A stretch of DNA of 64,000 nucleotides from Paramecium sonneborni. Taxonomy: Eukaryota; Ciliophora; Oligohymenophorea; Peniculida; Parameciidae. Positions 40,663 to 54,900 of the stretch are shown here, one piece after another. Below the pieces are notes generated by a model. The model saw only the letters and a program-made list of their open reading frames with translations. It had not been told where the DNA came from and searched no databases. Both the position numbers and the translations under genes were made by a program. The stretch's first letter is position 1, and each line of letters begins with the position of its first letter. Where the stretch lies: the NCBI GenBank assembly GCA_905182985.1, contig CAJJDN010000039.1:570335-634334 (forward strand), in the 5' to 3' direction.

Positions 40663-40808
40663 GAATGATAAAAATACACAATCTTAAAAACAAATCATTT
40701 TAAAATTTTAAAATTAGTTAATTTTTGAAATAAATATCAATTGCAATCAAATAATATATACAAATATTACATACATGATATAAATAAATAAATGAGATCT
40801 TTTAATTA

Positions 40809-41823
40809 TCAATTAAAATTATCTAATAATGCCAGTCTAGCTTATATCTGATTAATAAGCAAATTATTTAATTTCTCTTCTTTTTCAACATTTATTTTTG
40901 TATTTGTTTCATCTTCTAACTTTATTGCTTCACTACTTAACAGTTTTATTTAATCTAAAGTTTTCTAAACTCTATCCTATGAAGAAACAAAATTATCATC
41001 AAATATATTTCTCTAAATATTGTAATTTTATTACCCATTAACTTGGTTATACTTCTTAAATCTTTTTATGAATATGGATACCTTCTCCTTAATCTTTTTT
41101 TTTACATTTAGGTTCTTAAATAGGTGATAATTTTTAAACTTATTGATGTCTAACTTTTATTTTGATTTCTGGCTGTTATTTTTCTTCTGGTTTTTCTTCT
41201 ACCTATAATATTTTTTCTAATTTTTTTATTAAATATTTATCAATCTATTATAATTGACTGCCATCAGAACTTGCTTTATTAGATTATTCATGTAAAGAAG
41301 TTGGTTTTGATTTTAAAATAAGTGTATCAGAAGGATCTTCATGAAATGTTTTAATAATTGGTCTTGAATAAATCTCTTTGACAATTTCTGAATATTTTGA
41401 TTAAACATATTTTCTAGCTTTTATTTATTATCTTTTAGCAATCAACCTTAATTATTCTTCTTATTACTCATGAAGTAATTTAATGTATGTATTAGATTTT
41501 TAAAACTCTACTAATGGAAGAGACTTTTTCTTATTTTATCTTTCCATTTCTTTTACAATTTTATTACCATCATATTATTATTAATGTAATAAGATTGAGC
41601 TAAAGTTAATTGGTTGGCTTAGATGCTTTTTAGATGACAGTATTTGTTTATGAAGTTATTCTTATATTTATCTTAATTCATTATCTTTATTTTATATTGC
41701 AATCTATTCTCTCCTTATCCTTTCTTTTATTAATAGAATTTTCTTGTTTTCTTCTTATTATTATTCCTTTTTGTTAATTTCTAGTTCTTCTAAAATAGAT
41801 GATTTATTTAATCGCTGTTTCAT
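40809..41823 (-). CDS. Coiled-coil protein, unknown
   Basis: A 330-residue product with one 22-bp intron ending TAG (near 41013-41034). It begins MKQRLNKSSILEELEINKKE and is dominated by Gln/Lys/Glu helices predicted to form coiled coils. A middle segment reads KYSEIVKEIYSRPIIKTF. No domain or localisation signal is recognised. Its start lies close to the 3' end of the neighbouring same-strand gene, so the genes are tightly packed. Confidence 0.68.
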
Positions 41824-41865
41824 AAAAATAAATAATTTTATTATAAATTATCATAATTTCTATTT

Positions 41866-42639
41866 TCATTTTTTTAATAAAACACTTTGTATCATCCTTT
41901 TTTCTAGCATATATTTATAAATTAATTCTTTTAATGTAGTTTTATCAACACATTTAAATAAATTAAGGTTCTTTATTTCAAAACCTTAAGCAGCAATATA
42001 AGCTCCTCGAGCACCACTCTTTCCTTTTTTATAAACTGACCTAAATTTTGTAATGAATTCAGCCTTCAATTATTTATAATAATCCTATACTATTACTATT
42101 TATAATTTCCTTAAATTTATTAAGTATATGTACCCATCTAAATATGGTGATTTCTTGACTTCCTCATCAACTTAAAAATTAATAATAGTTTTGTTCATTT
42201 ACTTTTTGATTTCTTTAACCTCTATAAAATATTCATGATTATAAATACTTTCGATATCTTCCTTTTGAATTTGATGATACATTACACCCCAATATTTATT
42301 CCAAAGCATAATTATTCTTTATACATAAGCTCCAACTCTTTTCTTGTAATTTCTATAGGATTCAATTACAGTTCTTATCAATCGTCTAAATCTATAAGTT
42401 TTTTGAATTATTTCTCCAATCTAACCATAACTTTTCATAAATGAAAAACAGATAAATTCAGCTCTTTTTTTTACTGTCTTTTGATAGTTTTAAGCAAAAA
42501 CGAAAAGACATTGTAAAGTATGAAATTTAGTTCTTAATTAAATAGTTTCGCCATATTAGGTAAGATACTTCTTTAAATTTAATCTTGTTCTATGTTTCTT
42601 TCTAACAATAATAGCTTCATTCATCATATGATTAGCCAT
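41866..42639 (-). CDS. Basic protein, possibly the 3' part of the upstream gene
   Basis: A 257-codon frame without introns, starting MANHMMNEAIIVRKKHR. It is rich in Arg, Lys, Tyr and aromatic residues, with helical, IQ-like basic segments (TYRFRRLIRTVIESYRNYKK) and a tail containing KSGARGAYIAAQGFE. The next minus-strand gene overlaps its start by 23 bp. The two could be one gene joined by an unusual 37-bp intron (GTT...TAG), which would keep the frame. Function unknown. Confidence 0.6.
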
Positions 42640-43609
42640 TTACTAAGTTAATGATAAAAGTTTTTACAATATACTAAACTCGAATAAATCTACAAATAAA
42701 TATCGAATAAAGATTTGTTAACCATGTTTTTTATTAATCCTTAATTTATAAATCAATTTGATCCTTAATATTCAAAATATCTTTAATTATCTTTTTTTTT
42801 TAAGAGTATTCATATTTTTCTCTAATTAGATCTTATTTATCTTAATCAATATTTTATTTGTTGATTAATGTTTCTTAAAAACGTTTAGCTGATTAAACTC
42901 TTTTAATTATTAGTTATCTTCTTTGATTTTCAGGTTCATATTGTCTTAAATTCATATTCATAAGTATTAAGTCTTTTGATTATTTTCTTGACAATGCACT
43001 ATTAATTCTCCCTGACATAAATGCAGTCATTGGTCTTTCTTTCTCTTCCTAATCTTATTTTTATAGTTTCTGTATTTTCATTCCATATTAAATCTTAGCA
43101 TGAATAATAGATTATTGTTAACTAAATATAGCCATATATAAAAATGGAGTAGTAAAAATATTATCTTCTCCTGGCTCTGTATATCTTAATACTTATTTTC
43201 TTTGAAATGCCTCTTCAAAATTAAATCTATTAGGTGTTAAAGTATGTCTAGAAATGTAAAACTTCATTTTAGCTTAATTTGTAAAAGTAAAATCTATAAT
43301 TGTAATTAGCAAATATTTACTAATAATTAAAGGTTTTTTGTGACCAACTAATGGTACTTCAAAGTAATGAAAAGTACACAGTTATAGATGTATAATATTA
43401 TCTAATTTTGCATCTAATTAAGCTCTTAATTCTGTAATAACATAGCCTTATTATTTTTTGACAACTTCCGTTTAAAAATTATGTTCAAAATCCTTTTTTG
43501 AGGGTATGATTTATTTAAGTTTTCTAGCTTCTAATTGATTTAGTAACTCATAATTTGAATTGATATTGTTTTGTTATACAATTGAGTTTTTAAAGTCTAA
43601 AGTTTTCAT
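42617..43609 (-). CDS. Unknown protein, possibly the 5' part of the downstream gene
   Basis: A 330-codon frame starting MKTLDFKNSIVQQNN. The C-terminal half is charged and helical, including ERPMTAFMSGRINSALS and a Lys/Gln-rich coiled region. No domain recognised. Coding character fades near 42660, just where the next same-strand frame begins, which is why a single split gene spanning 41866-43609 is likely. Confidence 0.6.
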
Positions 43610-43622
43610 ATTATTAATTATT

Positions 43623-44126
43623 ATGGAATAAACCAAAAAAATTCTGATAGGAGGTGGATGTTTTTGGAAACATGAATTAAATATGTAAAGATTAATAGGT
43701 GTATTAAATACAGAAGTTGGTTATAGTGGAGGTATAATAGATCATCCATGTTATAAATTAATATGTACAGGATAAACAAATCATGCTGAAGTAGTATTAG
43801 TTAATTATGATCAATCAATTATAAAATTAGAAGACTTACTCTATTCATTTTTTAATTAACATGATCCAACCTAATTAAATAGATAAGGATTAGATGTTGG
43901 AACTCAATATCGTTCATGCATCTTTTATTATGATGATGAAGATTTGGAGATAATATAAAAAGTCTTAGAAGAAGTTAAATAGTTTAATAATGATGAAACT
44001 ATTCATACTCAAGTTTCTAAAGTCTAAAACTATTGGAAAGCAGAAGAAATGCATTAAAAATACTTATAAAAAGCAGGACAATCTGCAGATAAAGGTTGTG
44101 AAGATATCATTATGTGTTATAATTGA
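43623..44126 (+). CDS. msrA: Peptide methionine sulfoxide reductase A
   Basis: An intronless 167-residue MsrA. The catalytic Cys lies in GGGCFWKHE, followed by TEVGYSGG, the strand HAEVVLVNYD, HDPTQLNRQGLDVGTQYRS and a late QVSKVQNYWKAEEMHQKY; all are family blocks. The C-terminal CEDIIMC supplies candidate resolving cysteines. It reduces methionine-S-sulfoxide in proteins at the expense of thioredoxin. Cytosolic, with no leader peptide. It starts 13 bp after the divergent gene's ATG. Confidence 0.93.
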
Positions 44127-44149
44127 TTAATAAAAATTAATAATATTTT

Positions 44150-44428
44150 ATGAGACTTAGTTATCTTTTGATCACTCTAATCAATTTTGTATATGGGATC
44201 CATTATTCCATTAGAGCATAAAGCAATCTCTTAGATTTAGATACTAATAATAATGATCTATAAATAAATGAAGGATTTAGAGAAGCTGCAAATCTTATTT
44301 TTGGAACCCTATTCTAATATTTACCATATATTCTTTTAGCACTTATATTTATTTATTTTGCAAACAAATTCTTTCCAACTAGATAGCCAAAAAAAATTCT
44401 GAAAAAATTGCCAATTAAAAAACGATGA
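44150..44428 (+). CDS. Small secretory-pathway membrane protein
   Basis: A 92-residue intronless protein. The N-terminus (LSYLLITLINFVYG) looks like a signal peptide. A short Asn/Asp-rich segment and one membrane helix (YLPYILLALIFIYFA) follow, ending in a very basic tail. A dilysine-like KKR end could retain it in the ER. Family unknown. Confidence 0.6.
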
Positions 44429-44634
44429 TTATTATTTTAATTTGATATTCATAATATCAAACTATTTTAGTGTATATTTCAAAACTTGTTAAAGAACTTT
44501 CAATTATATAACTATTATTATGTTTAATTAAAATGATCAATAAATGGGATGAAAAGATTAAAGAAATTAAACATTTAGCAAACATTAATTTAATTATTAA
44601 AGTTAATATTTGTTTTTATCATTTTCATTTATCC

Positions 44635-46066
44635 CTTTTTGATTTCCAATCTAGTAAAGCTTTTAAGTTTTTATCACTATTTGCTACTAATTTAATGTAA
44701 TTATCTAAATTGATATATAATAATTGATACCCATAAAAGCATTTGCTTTTGCAATACCATAAGTAACTCTAGCTCTATCAATCAATTTTCTACTCTTTTA
44801 TTCAGGTTTCTCTGATTTAGCACAATCAAAATGTTATTAGAAATATTCCAATGATTTAGCAGTGTTTCCTTTGCTTTAATATAGTTTAGCCAAATGCAAG
44901 GCAGCATCTGATTATGAATTGTATAATTTTTAATCTTTTGCCAATGCATAATAACTTTCTAAATGCTTTTAAGCTTCATCTACATCCCCTTTCTTTAGGT
45001 AACATTAAGCCAAAGAGGAATGTGCCTCCATTTCCTTTTATTTTGAATCCTAAAATGGAATATACTATTTATACTTCTTTATGTAACTATTTTACAATTT
45101 CCAAGAATTTGTGATGATATTATATACTTTTTTATATGTTCTACATTTTGAAATATAAGCCACCAATTTTATTGCAAATAACTCCTTCTGATTCTAAATC
45201 TCCAGCTTTTTATGCTGCTTCTCTACATTTATCATAATATTTTAATGATTATGCAATTTGATCATTATCTCCTTTTTCATATTCTTAAGCCATTCTATTA
45301 TAGATTTTAATCAATTCTGTTGACATTTATTCAACTACTGAATCCAAATTTTATAATTATTCACATTATTTCATGCTTTCCTCTAAAATTTGTATTGCTT
45401 AATCTATCAATCCAACTTAATAATGACATTTAGCATATCCTAATTTACCTTTCCCTTCAGCTTTAGCTTCCTATTATAAATAAGTATTTTACAGTGTATT
45501 ATCTTGATATCTATATTACTCTTTTATAAAAATAAGCTGCCACTATGAAATCTTAGTATTCAGTAAAAAAAAATTCAGCCAAATTTAAATATTCATTTAA
45601 TGCTTAAGTTTTATCTGGATATAAGTATTTAGCATTTTCTTCAGCACTCTATAATCTTTTTTTTAAATCCAATAAGAATTCTTCATCTTAATTAATATAT
45701 TTTTGGTGAACTAATTTCTATAGAGCAAATACTTCTATGATTTAAAAAATGTTCCTCTAATGAAATTCCTGAGGGCTAATAAAATAATTTTGGGACAGTT
45801 TCATTTGTCACATAAAAAAAATCAGCATAGGATTACACATAACCATTTTCTTTATAATTATAGATAAGAATTACATAATATCTCAGCAGCAATCGATTCT
45901 TTATTGACTTTACCTTAAAATTCAATTCTTTCCTCTGATTAAGGAATTTATTATTGCTAATCTAATATAGTTTAAATACTTTTTAAATTTTCTTTTAAGG
46001 ATGTTTGTCTGTTGTAATCTATTTTTAAACTTATGCATCTGCTAATCCTTTTGCTTTGATAGGCAT
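44635..46066 (-). CDS. TPR-repeat protein (TTC29-like)
   Basis: A multi-exon minus-strand gene with introns including a 26-bp one near its 3' end and a 22-bp one near 45720. The product is built of helical pairs with the TPR pattern, for example GYAKCHYQVGLIDQAIQIL and EGVICNKIGGLYFKM. The N-terminal part has NGYVQSYADFFYVTNE. The layout resembles TTC29-type ciliary TPR proteins that help load dynein; alpha-SNAP and rapsyn-like TPR proteins are alternatives. It ends LLDWKSKRDK. Confidence 0.65.
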
Positions 46067-46117
46067 TTTGATTGGTTCAAATTTTTTCTCCTTTTATTAC
46101 ATTAAATATAAAAATTA

Positions 46118-47512
<1,395 letters not shown>

Positions 47513-47555
47513 ATATAAATACTTATAATTCATAAATTAATTTTAAAAAATTTTT

Positions 47556-48292
47556 ATGTTTGAAGAACAAAATAGAACTTCAAAGGATATCAACATCAAC
47601 GATAATACTTTTAATAACAGAAAAGAAACAACTTCAGATATTAAATACTCTTAAAAAAGTTTCGTTCATCCTTAATAAATCTATGTAGATTTTCAAATTT
47701 TTATTATAAGTAAGTTTAACAATGTAATCATTCTGTTTAGCCTATATTTATATAAGTAATAAAAAGAGAAGAAATTGAAATTCCTTTTGTAAATGAAATT
47801 GATATGCTTAAAAATAAAATTAACAAAGTTTAACAAGAAAATGATAAATTATATGAAAAAATTCATTAACTGACAGAATAATTATAAGAAAGATAAAATT
47901 TTATAGATACTTATAAATAAAAATTTATTGACCTATAAAATTCAAAAGAAATATTAATTTCAGAACTTGAAAAATTAAATTAATAAAAATACCCTATTAA
48001 TAACTTCACTTAACCAACTCAAACTAAATTTATGTTCTAGTAAATTTAACCAGCTGATAAGACTAATAATAATATATTTATGGAAATTGAAATTGATAAA
48101 CTTAGAATTGCTTTGAGTAATAAAGAGGAAGAGATTAAAAGACTCTAAGAAAAATATTAATTGTTAGAAAATTAGGGTTTAGCAATGTTAGAGGAGAAAA
48201 TAAAAACTTTAATAAATGAAAAAGAATTTTGGAAATAAAAATTTGAAGAAACGTAAAAAGTTCGCTAATATAGCAATTTTAAATTTGGTTGA
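47556..48292 (+). CDS. Coiled-coil protein
   Basis: A 236-residue model using one 26-bp intron ending AAG (about 47687-47712), which is needed to reach the long 3' frame and gives whole codons. The first ~70 residues are Asn/Ser/Gln-rich. The remainder is Lys/Glu/Gln coiled coil (IEIDKLRIALSNKEEEIKRL). No family recognised. Confidence 0.62.
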
Positions 48293-48693
48293 AATATATT
48301 CATGATCTCTTAAATATTGATTGATATAAATATGAAAGAGTTTGCTAACATTATATTTATTATTTTTATTTAAAAAATTTGAAAATACGGTTGTTGTTCT
48401 CTTTCAAGAAAAATTTATACTAATGTTAATATTTCAATTAATTAAAGTTGGATTAGAATACTATAAACACTATTTGAATAAATTAGTAAGCATAAAAGAA
48501 TTTATAAAAAGGGTAATAACACTTTTAGTAATATTTTTAAGTATTTTATTTATACAAAATTGTTCATATATTTTAAATTCATTAAACTAAACTATTATAT
48601 ATTTATTCGTAGGCCATCTATTACTATTTTGATCTTTAATTAGATGAAAGCAATAAGCAAAGTGCTTCAGTTGCTGATCTATGATTTTTTTCC
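48293..48693. other. Intergenic region with an uncertain hydrophobic frame
   Basis: AT-rich, between two convergent gene ends. A plus-strand frame of ~90 codons (48342 to about 48630) is Leu/Ile/Phe-rich, as expected for random AT-rich DNA. I do not call a gene here. Confidence 0.5.
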
Positions 48694-49263
48694 TCAATTA
48701 ATGATTAAATTTTTTTGAATGTGTTCAAAGCAGACTAATAATAGTTAAGATAAAACCTCGTCATATTGATATGATTCATCGTTTATGAGTCGAGTAATTA
48801 ATTCTGATAAAAACAATTCAACATCTTTATCATCATTATTTTCTTTATTATCTAAAGCTTTTCTAAGATGCAGTGGAGCTATTCGAGCTTATTTTTTATC
48901 ATTTTGTCCATGAGCATATGGACAATCAGTGCCATTTTTACAAAATCCTTACTAATCATATTTACATAAAACAGCTTGATATATTAGATAAAGTTACTTT
49001 TATAGTTTGTGATAACGATATTGCTATCGAGAGTAGGTATATGAATTGGGATTGGATCTAGAATATATCTATAAATAACCATCTGGATTTCTTAATTCAT
49101 CCAAACCATGAGCAAATTAGCATTTAGTACCGATAGAACAATTTCCATATTCATAATGCCTACAAATAGATGTCTTATACAGACGACCATTTCCATGTTA
49201 AGGAATGGTAATAATCGAATGGTGCATTAAATAAATTTATTATGGATTTAATTTAGTTATCAT
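48694..49263 (-). CDS. Tandem CCCH zinc-finger protein
   Basis: A 174-residue product after removing introns of 22 bp (ending TAG) and 23 bp (ending AAG). Finger 1 reads CRHYEYGNCSIGTKCQFAHG and finger 2 CKYDQQGFCKNGTDCPYAHG. Both are C-x7-C-x5-C-x3-H, one residue shorter in the first gap than classical TTP (C-x8). The linker is unusually long, about 30 residues. The C-terminus is acidic. Such fingers bind AU-rich RNA, so a role in mRNA stability or 3'-end control is likely. Confidence 0.82.
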
Positions 49264-49431
49264 CGATGATATTGAACACACTCTTATATGCAACTTTGTA
49301 TGTGATGAGCAAATATATCTATAGAATATAAAAACATAGTAATAGAATAATATTAGCAAGAATTATCGACAAATGATAAATAATTGGCGAAAGCGCTTCG
49401 ATATTAAAGAAGGAAAATTAAAATTATAATA

Positions 49432-50192
49432 ATGGGTTTGCCAACATTATTATGTTTTGTTCAAAACTATTATAATTTGTGTTTGAGATACACACAGTCA
49501 GAAAAATTGAATATTTTTGAGTGTTTAAAATAGTTTGATACTGAAAAAATAGGAATGGGAATATTAACATCATTTTATATGACACTATTACTATATATAG
49601 GTCCAGTGTATTAAGAATTTTGGGTAATAAATAATAACTTATAGTTAGAATGGAAATTTAAGGGAAAAATTTAGTAAAATTAAGTTCAACAAATTCAGAT
49701 GGGATTACTTTACTAAGATTGTTATTGTATTATATTGTTATTAAACTTGAAAAGACTCCATTAATAGATGAAATTATATTTAGAGAATTGGTGAATAATG
49801 CAATAAATGTTAGATATTAGAATAATATTGAGTTTATCATTTATTCAACATTGTTATATAGTTTAAGTAAACTAGAAATACTATTTTATTAGCAAAATCA
49901 TTGTCTTATTAATTAAAATATGGATAGCTATCACGTTATGAATTCCTAAAAACATTTGTATTGGGATTATATCTGTCTTTTGTGTTAGTATAGACAAAAA
50001 CAATAGCAACAGTAATAATCAATCATGGACTGATGAATTTTATGGGAAGACCGAACTTTTTAGATTTAGTTAAAGGAAAGTATAGCAACGAATAAAGATA
50101 AAGTAAAATGGAATATACTATTTTAAGAGATGATACGGTTTTATGTGCTAGGTTTCGTTGCCTTTCTAATTTTTTGTGTTTTAGTTTTGTGA
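49432..50192 (+). CDS. RCE1-like CAAX prenyl protease, altered active site
   Basis: A 218-residue multi-pass protein after removing introns of 25, 28 (ending AAG), 26 and 25 bp (ending AAG); the exons sum to whole codons. The core matches RCE1: SFYMTLLLYIGPVYQ, RWDYFTKIVITPLIDEIIFR, INHGLMNFMGRP and a final hydrophobic helix. RCE1 removes -AAX from prenylated proteins in the ER. Here the EExxxR motif reads DEIIFR and the FxxxH histidine position lacks His, while the late His/Asn pair (NHGLMN) remains. It may be weakened or non-catalytic. It lies 12 bp before the next gene. Confidence 0.8.
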
Positions 50193-50204
50193 TTTTATTT
50201 ATTA

Positions 50205-51871
50205 ATGGATTAATATAAAATAGTGAAGCGATTGGGAGATGGAACTTATGGATGCGTCTACAAAGCAACAAACATAAATACAGGACAAATAGTTGCTATA
50301 AAAAAGTTTAAAAAAAAATATACGTCTTGGGATGAATGTGTAAACCTTAGAGAAGTAAAAGCATTATAAAAATTAAAACATCCCAATGTGATTAAATTAG
50401 TTGAAGTATTTAAAGAAAAGGATGAATTGAATTTAGTTTTTGAATATTTAGATAAGGATATTTATCAACAATATTTAGAAAATCAAAATAATGGAAAGCA
50501 TTTGTCGGAAGATAAGATTAGATCTGTAATAAAATAAGTAACTGAAGGTTTGGCCTATATGCACAAAGTAGGATATTTTCATAGGTAATTGATACTTATA
50601 TTGTAGAGATCTAAAACCCGAAAATCTTTTAGTCTCAGGAGAAACAGTTAAAATATGTGATTTTGGATTAGCTAGGGAAATAAGATCAAAACCACCATAT
50701 ACAGATTATGTAGCTACAAGGTTAATAATTTTTATAATTTTTAGATGGTATAGAGCCCCTGAAATCTTATTGAAATCTCCAAATTATAACTCACCAGTTG
50801 ACATATTTGCATTAGGTTGTATAATGGCTGAACTTTACACTCTCAAACCATTATTTAATGGGAGTTCAGAATTAGATTAGATCTTTAAGCTTTGTCAGAC
50901 ACTTGGTACACCAAATGTTAGAGATGTATTTATATTTAACATTAATATTGTAGTGGCCTGAATCTTAAAAATTAGCTAATGCAGCTAACATTACATTTCC
51001 AACTTATACTCCTGTCTAGTTAGAAAAAATCATACCAAATGCTTCATCTGAAGCACTAGATCTTATAAGAGATATGTTGAAGTATGATCCTTAGAAAAGA
51101 CCTTCTGCTAAATAGATTTTGGAATATCCTTATTTCACCAATCATTTTTTTCCTATGATTTAATAAATTGAAAATAAATAGGAATTCTCAAAAATAGATA
51201 GAATGGAAAGACATGAAAAACAAGAAGATATATTTGAATTACCTAAAGTCAATAACAAAGAAAATAGAAATAAAATGAATGAATCTAATTCTAACTTTTT
51301 AGACTTGTTAGAATAAAAAATGGCTGAATATGAAAGACCTGTAAAAAAGGAAATCTCAATACATAAGAGTAGTGTAAAAGAATCCAAAGAATTTCAAATG
51401 TAAAAAGATTATAGAGAATCAAATCTACCTATGATATAAAGTAATCAACCTAAAGAATATCTTATGTCTAAAGATTACAATTAAAATGACTCATTAGATC
51501 CTAGAATAGATTCAAGAAATAAAAAAGGTTAAGCAGGTTTAAAATTCTTAAGACACAATGATCCTATAGGAGAACAACTAAGAAATTAATAATAATTGAG
51601 TATCCAATAATCAAGATCATATGAGCCAACCAAAAGAAATATTTATGATTTTAATCTCTTATAATTGCCTATAGCCAAACCTAGTTTTCAACCTAAACTG
51701 GAAATGCCCAAATAGAATAAAAATTAAATGCTTGGATAAAATTATCCTAAGTCATTGCCTATTGCTCCAAATATGGGATATAAGTATCAATAACAATAAC
51801 AATAACAATAATAACAATATAAATTTGATGATCTCTTATATGGTAAGCCTCCGCTTAAATAGTATTATTGA
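50205..51871 (+). CDS. RCK/MAK-type ciliary kinase
   Basis: A 530-residue kinase after removing introns of 22, 24 and 28 bp. Motifs: [31 protein letters not shown] (split by an intron), DFGLARE and a TDY T-loop in [19 protein letters not shown] and the CMGC core place it with MAK/ICK/RCK kinases, which control intraflagellar transport and cilium length. A ~230-residue Gln/Asn/Lys-rich tail follows, ending in a polyglutamine run. Only 12 bp separate it from RCE1, so its promoter must lie in or overlap that gene. Confidence 0.88.
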
Positions 51872-51919
51872 TACTAAAAAATCTAAATCTACATATATAT
51901 ATATATACAACATAATTTT

Positions 51920-54900
51920 TCAAACATGTATAAAATATTTTCCTATTGCAGTCAAAAACCTTTATTTGTAATCGTTAGGATTGATAATAGTCGGAACCTT
52001 ATGTAATTTAAATTTTATTACTTTCCCTCCTTTTAGCACAAATTTCAATAACCTTTCAGTTTCTTTATCCCAAGTGTAAAATCTTAAATAATCGATAATA
52101 CCCATTCGAATTTTTTTCTGTTTATTGTTGATAATTAATAGAAGAGAGTAATCAACAATTTATTTCCTTAATAAAAATTTACAATCACTCTATTAATTAA
52201 TTTAATAAATTTACTTAAAATGCTTTATCATTGTAAATGTAACAATCATTCTGTAAAAGAATTGGTTCTGCATTTCTATCAATTACAAAATTAGTGTCTA
52301 ATAAAACCTTATTGACTTTCTTTTCCCATCTATTTGTTTCACTTCCTTTTAAATCATAAACCACTAAATCTTTAGGATTTCCTATACCATAATACAAATT
52401 TTCCATAATTAAATAAAATTCAGGATTACCTTTGTCTCTAATTTCATACATCCCAAATATTTTACAAAGTAATGAAGGTTTTTAGGATTCATAAAAATGT
52501 CTGTGCATTTATCTAAAATATTCTAAAGCAAATTATTCAAACATTCTAAATTCTTTTTCATCATCCAATTTCTTTACAACAAATAATTCATTGTCAGATT
52601 TGAAGAATTTAGATGACGATTTTCCACCACTGGCATTCCAAGATCCTGTTACACTAAGAGATTTTAAAAATAAATTTAATGTAATTCCAAAAGAAGCTCT
52701 TAAAGCTTCAAATTGAGTTGGAAAATAAATTAATATTTCTTAAATTTTTGACTTCTTAGCTGAAAACTATTAATTTCCTAAACCACTAGAAATTGATTAT
52801 TATGATGATATTGTTTTATCTTCATCTTGAAATAAGTCTCTACTCATTGATGGTTTCATACACTTTATTTTATCATATTATAATGTGATTGTAATGTAGT
52901 TCTTTTCCTTTTTTTAAGGGATAGACTACTGTTAAGTTGTATTTAAATTAGAATCATTTGCTATTGATTATGATTCTCTTGGAAGACTTTACTCTTCTTG
53001 TTCCCATTTATCTGATTATTATCCAGATTTCATTAACATTAACTTACTTAAAATCCTCTTTTATTATTCCTAATCAGACTTTTAAAAATCTAGTTTAATA
53101 AATATTTATACTTTCATAATAATTTATTGCTTTGAGATACTTTGGGTGATTTAAAGCAAAGGCTAAAGAAGACAATGGATGATTTTCAAAAATAGCCACA
53201 AAAGGAATTATTTTTTTATCACATAATCGTGCCTTGTTCTATTCTTCTTAAAATAGACATAATGGCCATTCTTTAAGTAAATTATTTAGGGGATTTTATT
53301 ATTTATCCCCAATAAAAGATTGATTAGTGTCTAAATCCTTGACAGAGTATTGAATATTAGGAATCTTGTTTGATGAAGTTTTCATTGGTTTGCCTCCATT
53401 CGGTGATTTTATATCTCCTAATTATTAACTCTAATTCTCAAAATCCTCAACAACTATGCTATCAGAATGAATTGTTTCATAATCTTATCCAGAAAAATGC
53501 ACTTTATAGTTTGAAGATTAATAATCTAATTCTTTTTAACTTTTTATCACAGAATTTTTGTGAAGAAATTTTTTCATTTCCACTTTTATTTAATCGCCAA
53601 GCTCTTGAAATTAAATACTTAAATTATTAGTAAAATTTTGTAAATCAGATATTTAATTCATCTCTAAAAATTTCTCTTGCAAATATTTTTCATTAAAATA
53701 TATTTCTATAGCATCCTATATAACATTATTGGATAGAGTTTTAGTTAATTATGTTATTTAATAATTAATACTTATAATTCTTTGATAAAGCTCTTTTTTT
53801 TAATTTTATATGTAATCTTCTTCCCATTTTTTCAAATTGTCAAGTATTTCTTAACTTAAAGTATTCTAGATTACAGTAGAGTAAACTTCTACTTCTCCTA
53901 CTTATATCTTTACCATTGACTCGTCATAAGTGAATATTCTCTATAATTAATGATTGCAATTGTTTGTTTAGCAAATATTTTGTCTTTCATTAATGTTTGG
54001 TTGAGTTATCAATATGGTCTACATAAATCTAAAAAAGGAAAAATCTAAATTTTAACTAGACAATTTAACAATATTTGAACTTAAATCACATTTACTACAT
54101 TAAATATAAGTTTCTATTTTTATTTTTTTTTTCTCCCCTTTTTGATTGAAATGAGATTACTAAACAATTTTGCTTATATCTTTTGCGGTATAAACGTTAT
54201 CCTTAGGTTCATCATCATTTGATAACTAAGAAAACTATTATGAAATTTAATTTGATATTTAAGGTGGTTCATTCGTAGATGTAACTCTACCACTTCTATT
54301 CTTTTGATCAACACTTATTTTAATATATTTATCTCCACAATAATAAAATGAAACATGGGCTATTTTTGGTAAATGACAGAATTCACATTTTATGTCCTTG
54401 TTTGCTATTTTCAAAATGATGAATTAGCCTAAGCAGACATCTTCTCCATGATAAAATACTGACTTTTTCTCCTGAGGATTATTGCACATCCTAGCCATCG
54501 AAAACTCTTCTAGCTTATCTCTTTAAGTAGGATGCTTTGATTTATATTCTTCTAAACTAGAAAAATCTTTTATATCATTAAAATTGCTCACATCAGCTAT
54601 AACGTAATTTATTTTTATGTATTTCAATTCTATAATAAATAATTCTTTTAAAGGAACTTTTTCAAATAAAAAATTTAAAAAATTTCCTTAATTTGATATT
54701 GTTTTTAGTTGATTATTTTTGAACATTGAGCATTCTGTAGTTATAAAATGAGCTTCTAAATCTTAATGTTTCCCTAATCTAGCACATCCAATAAAACATT
54801 ATTTTAACTTAGAAAGTAAATCTTCAGAAGATCCACTTATTGTAATTGTAGCAAATTTTTAGCATTTTTAAGTTTTTAAGAAACATAAAGTATTATCTTT

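Noticed and set aside
48342..48590. Plus-strand hydrophobic frame of ~82 residues
   Set aside because: Leu/Ile/Phe composition is what random AT-rich DNA gives. No motif, and the start context is no better than background.
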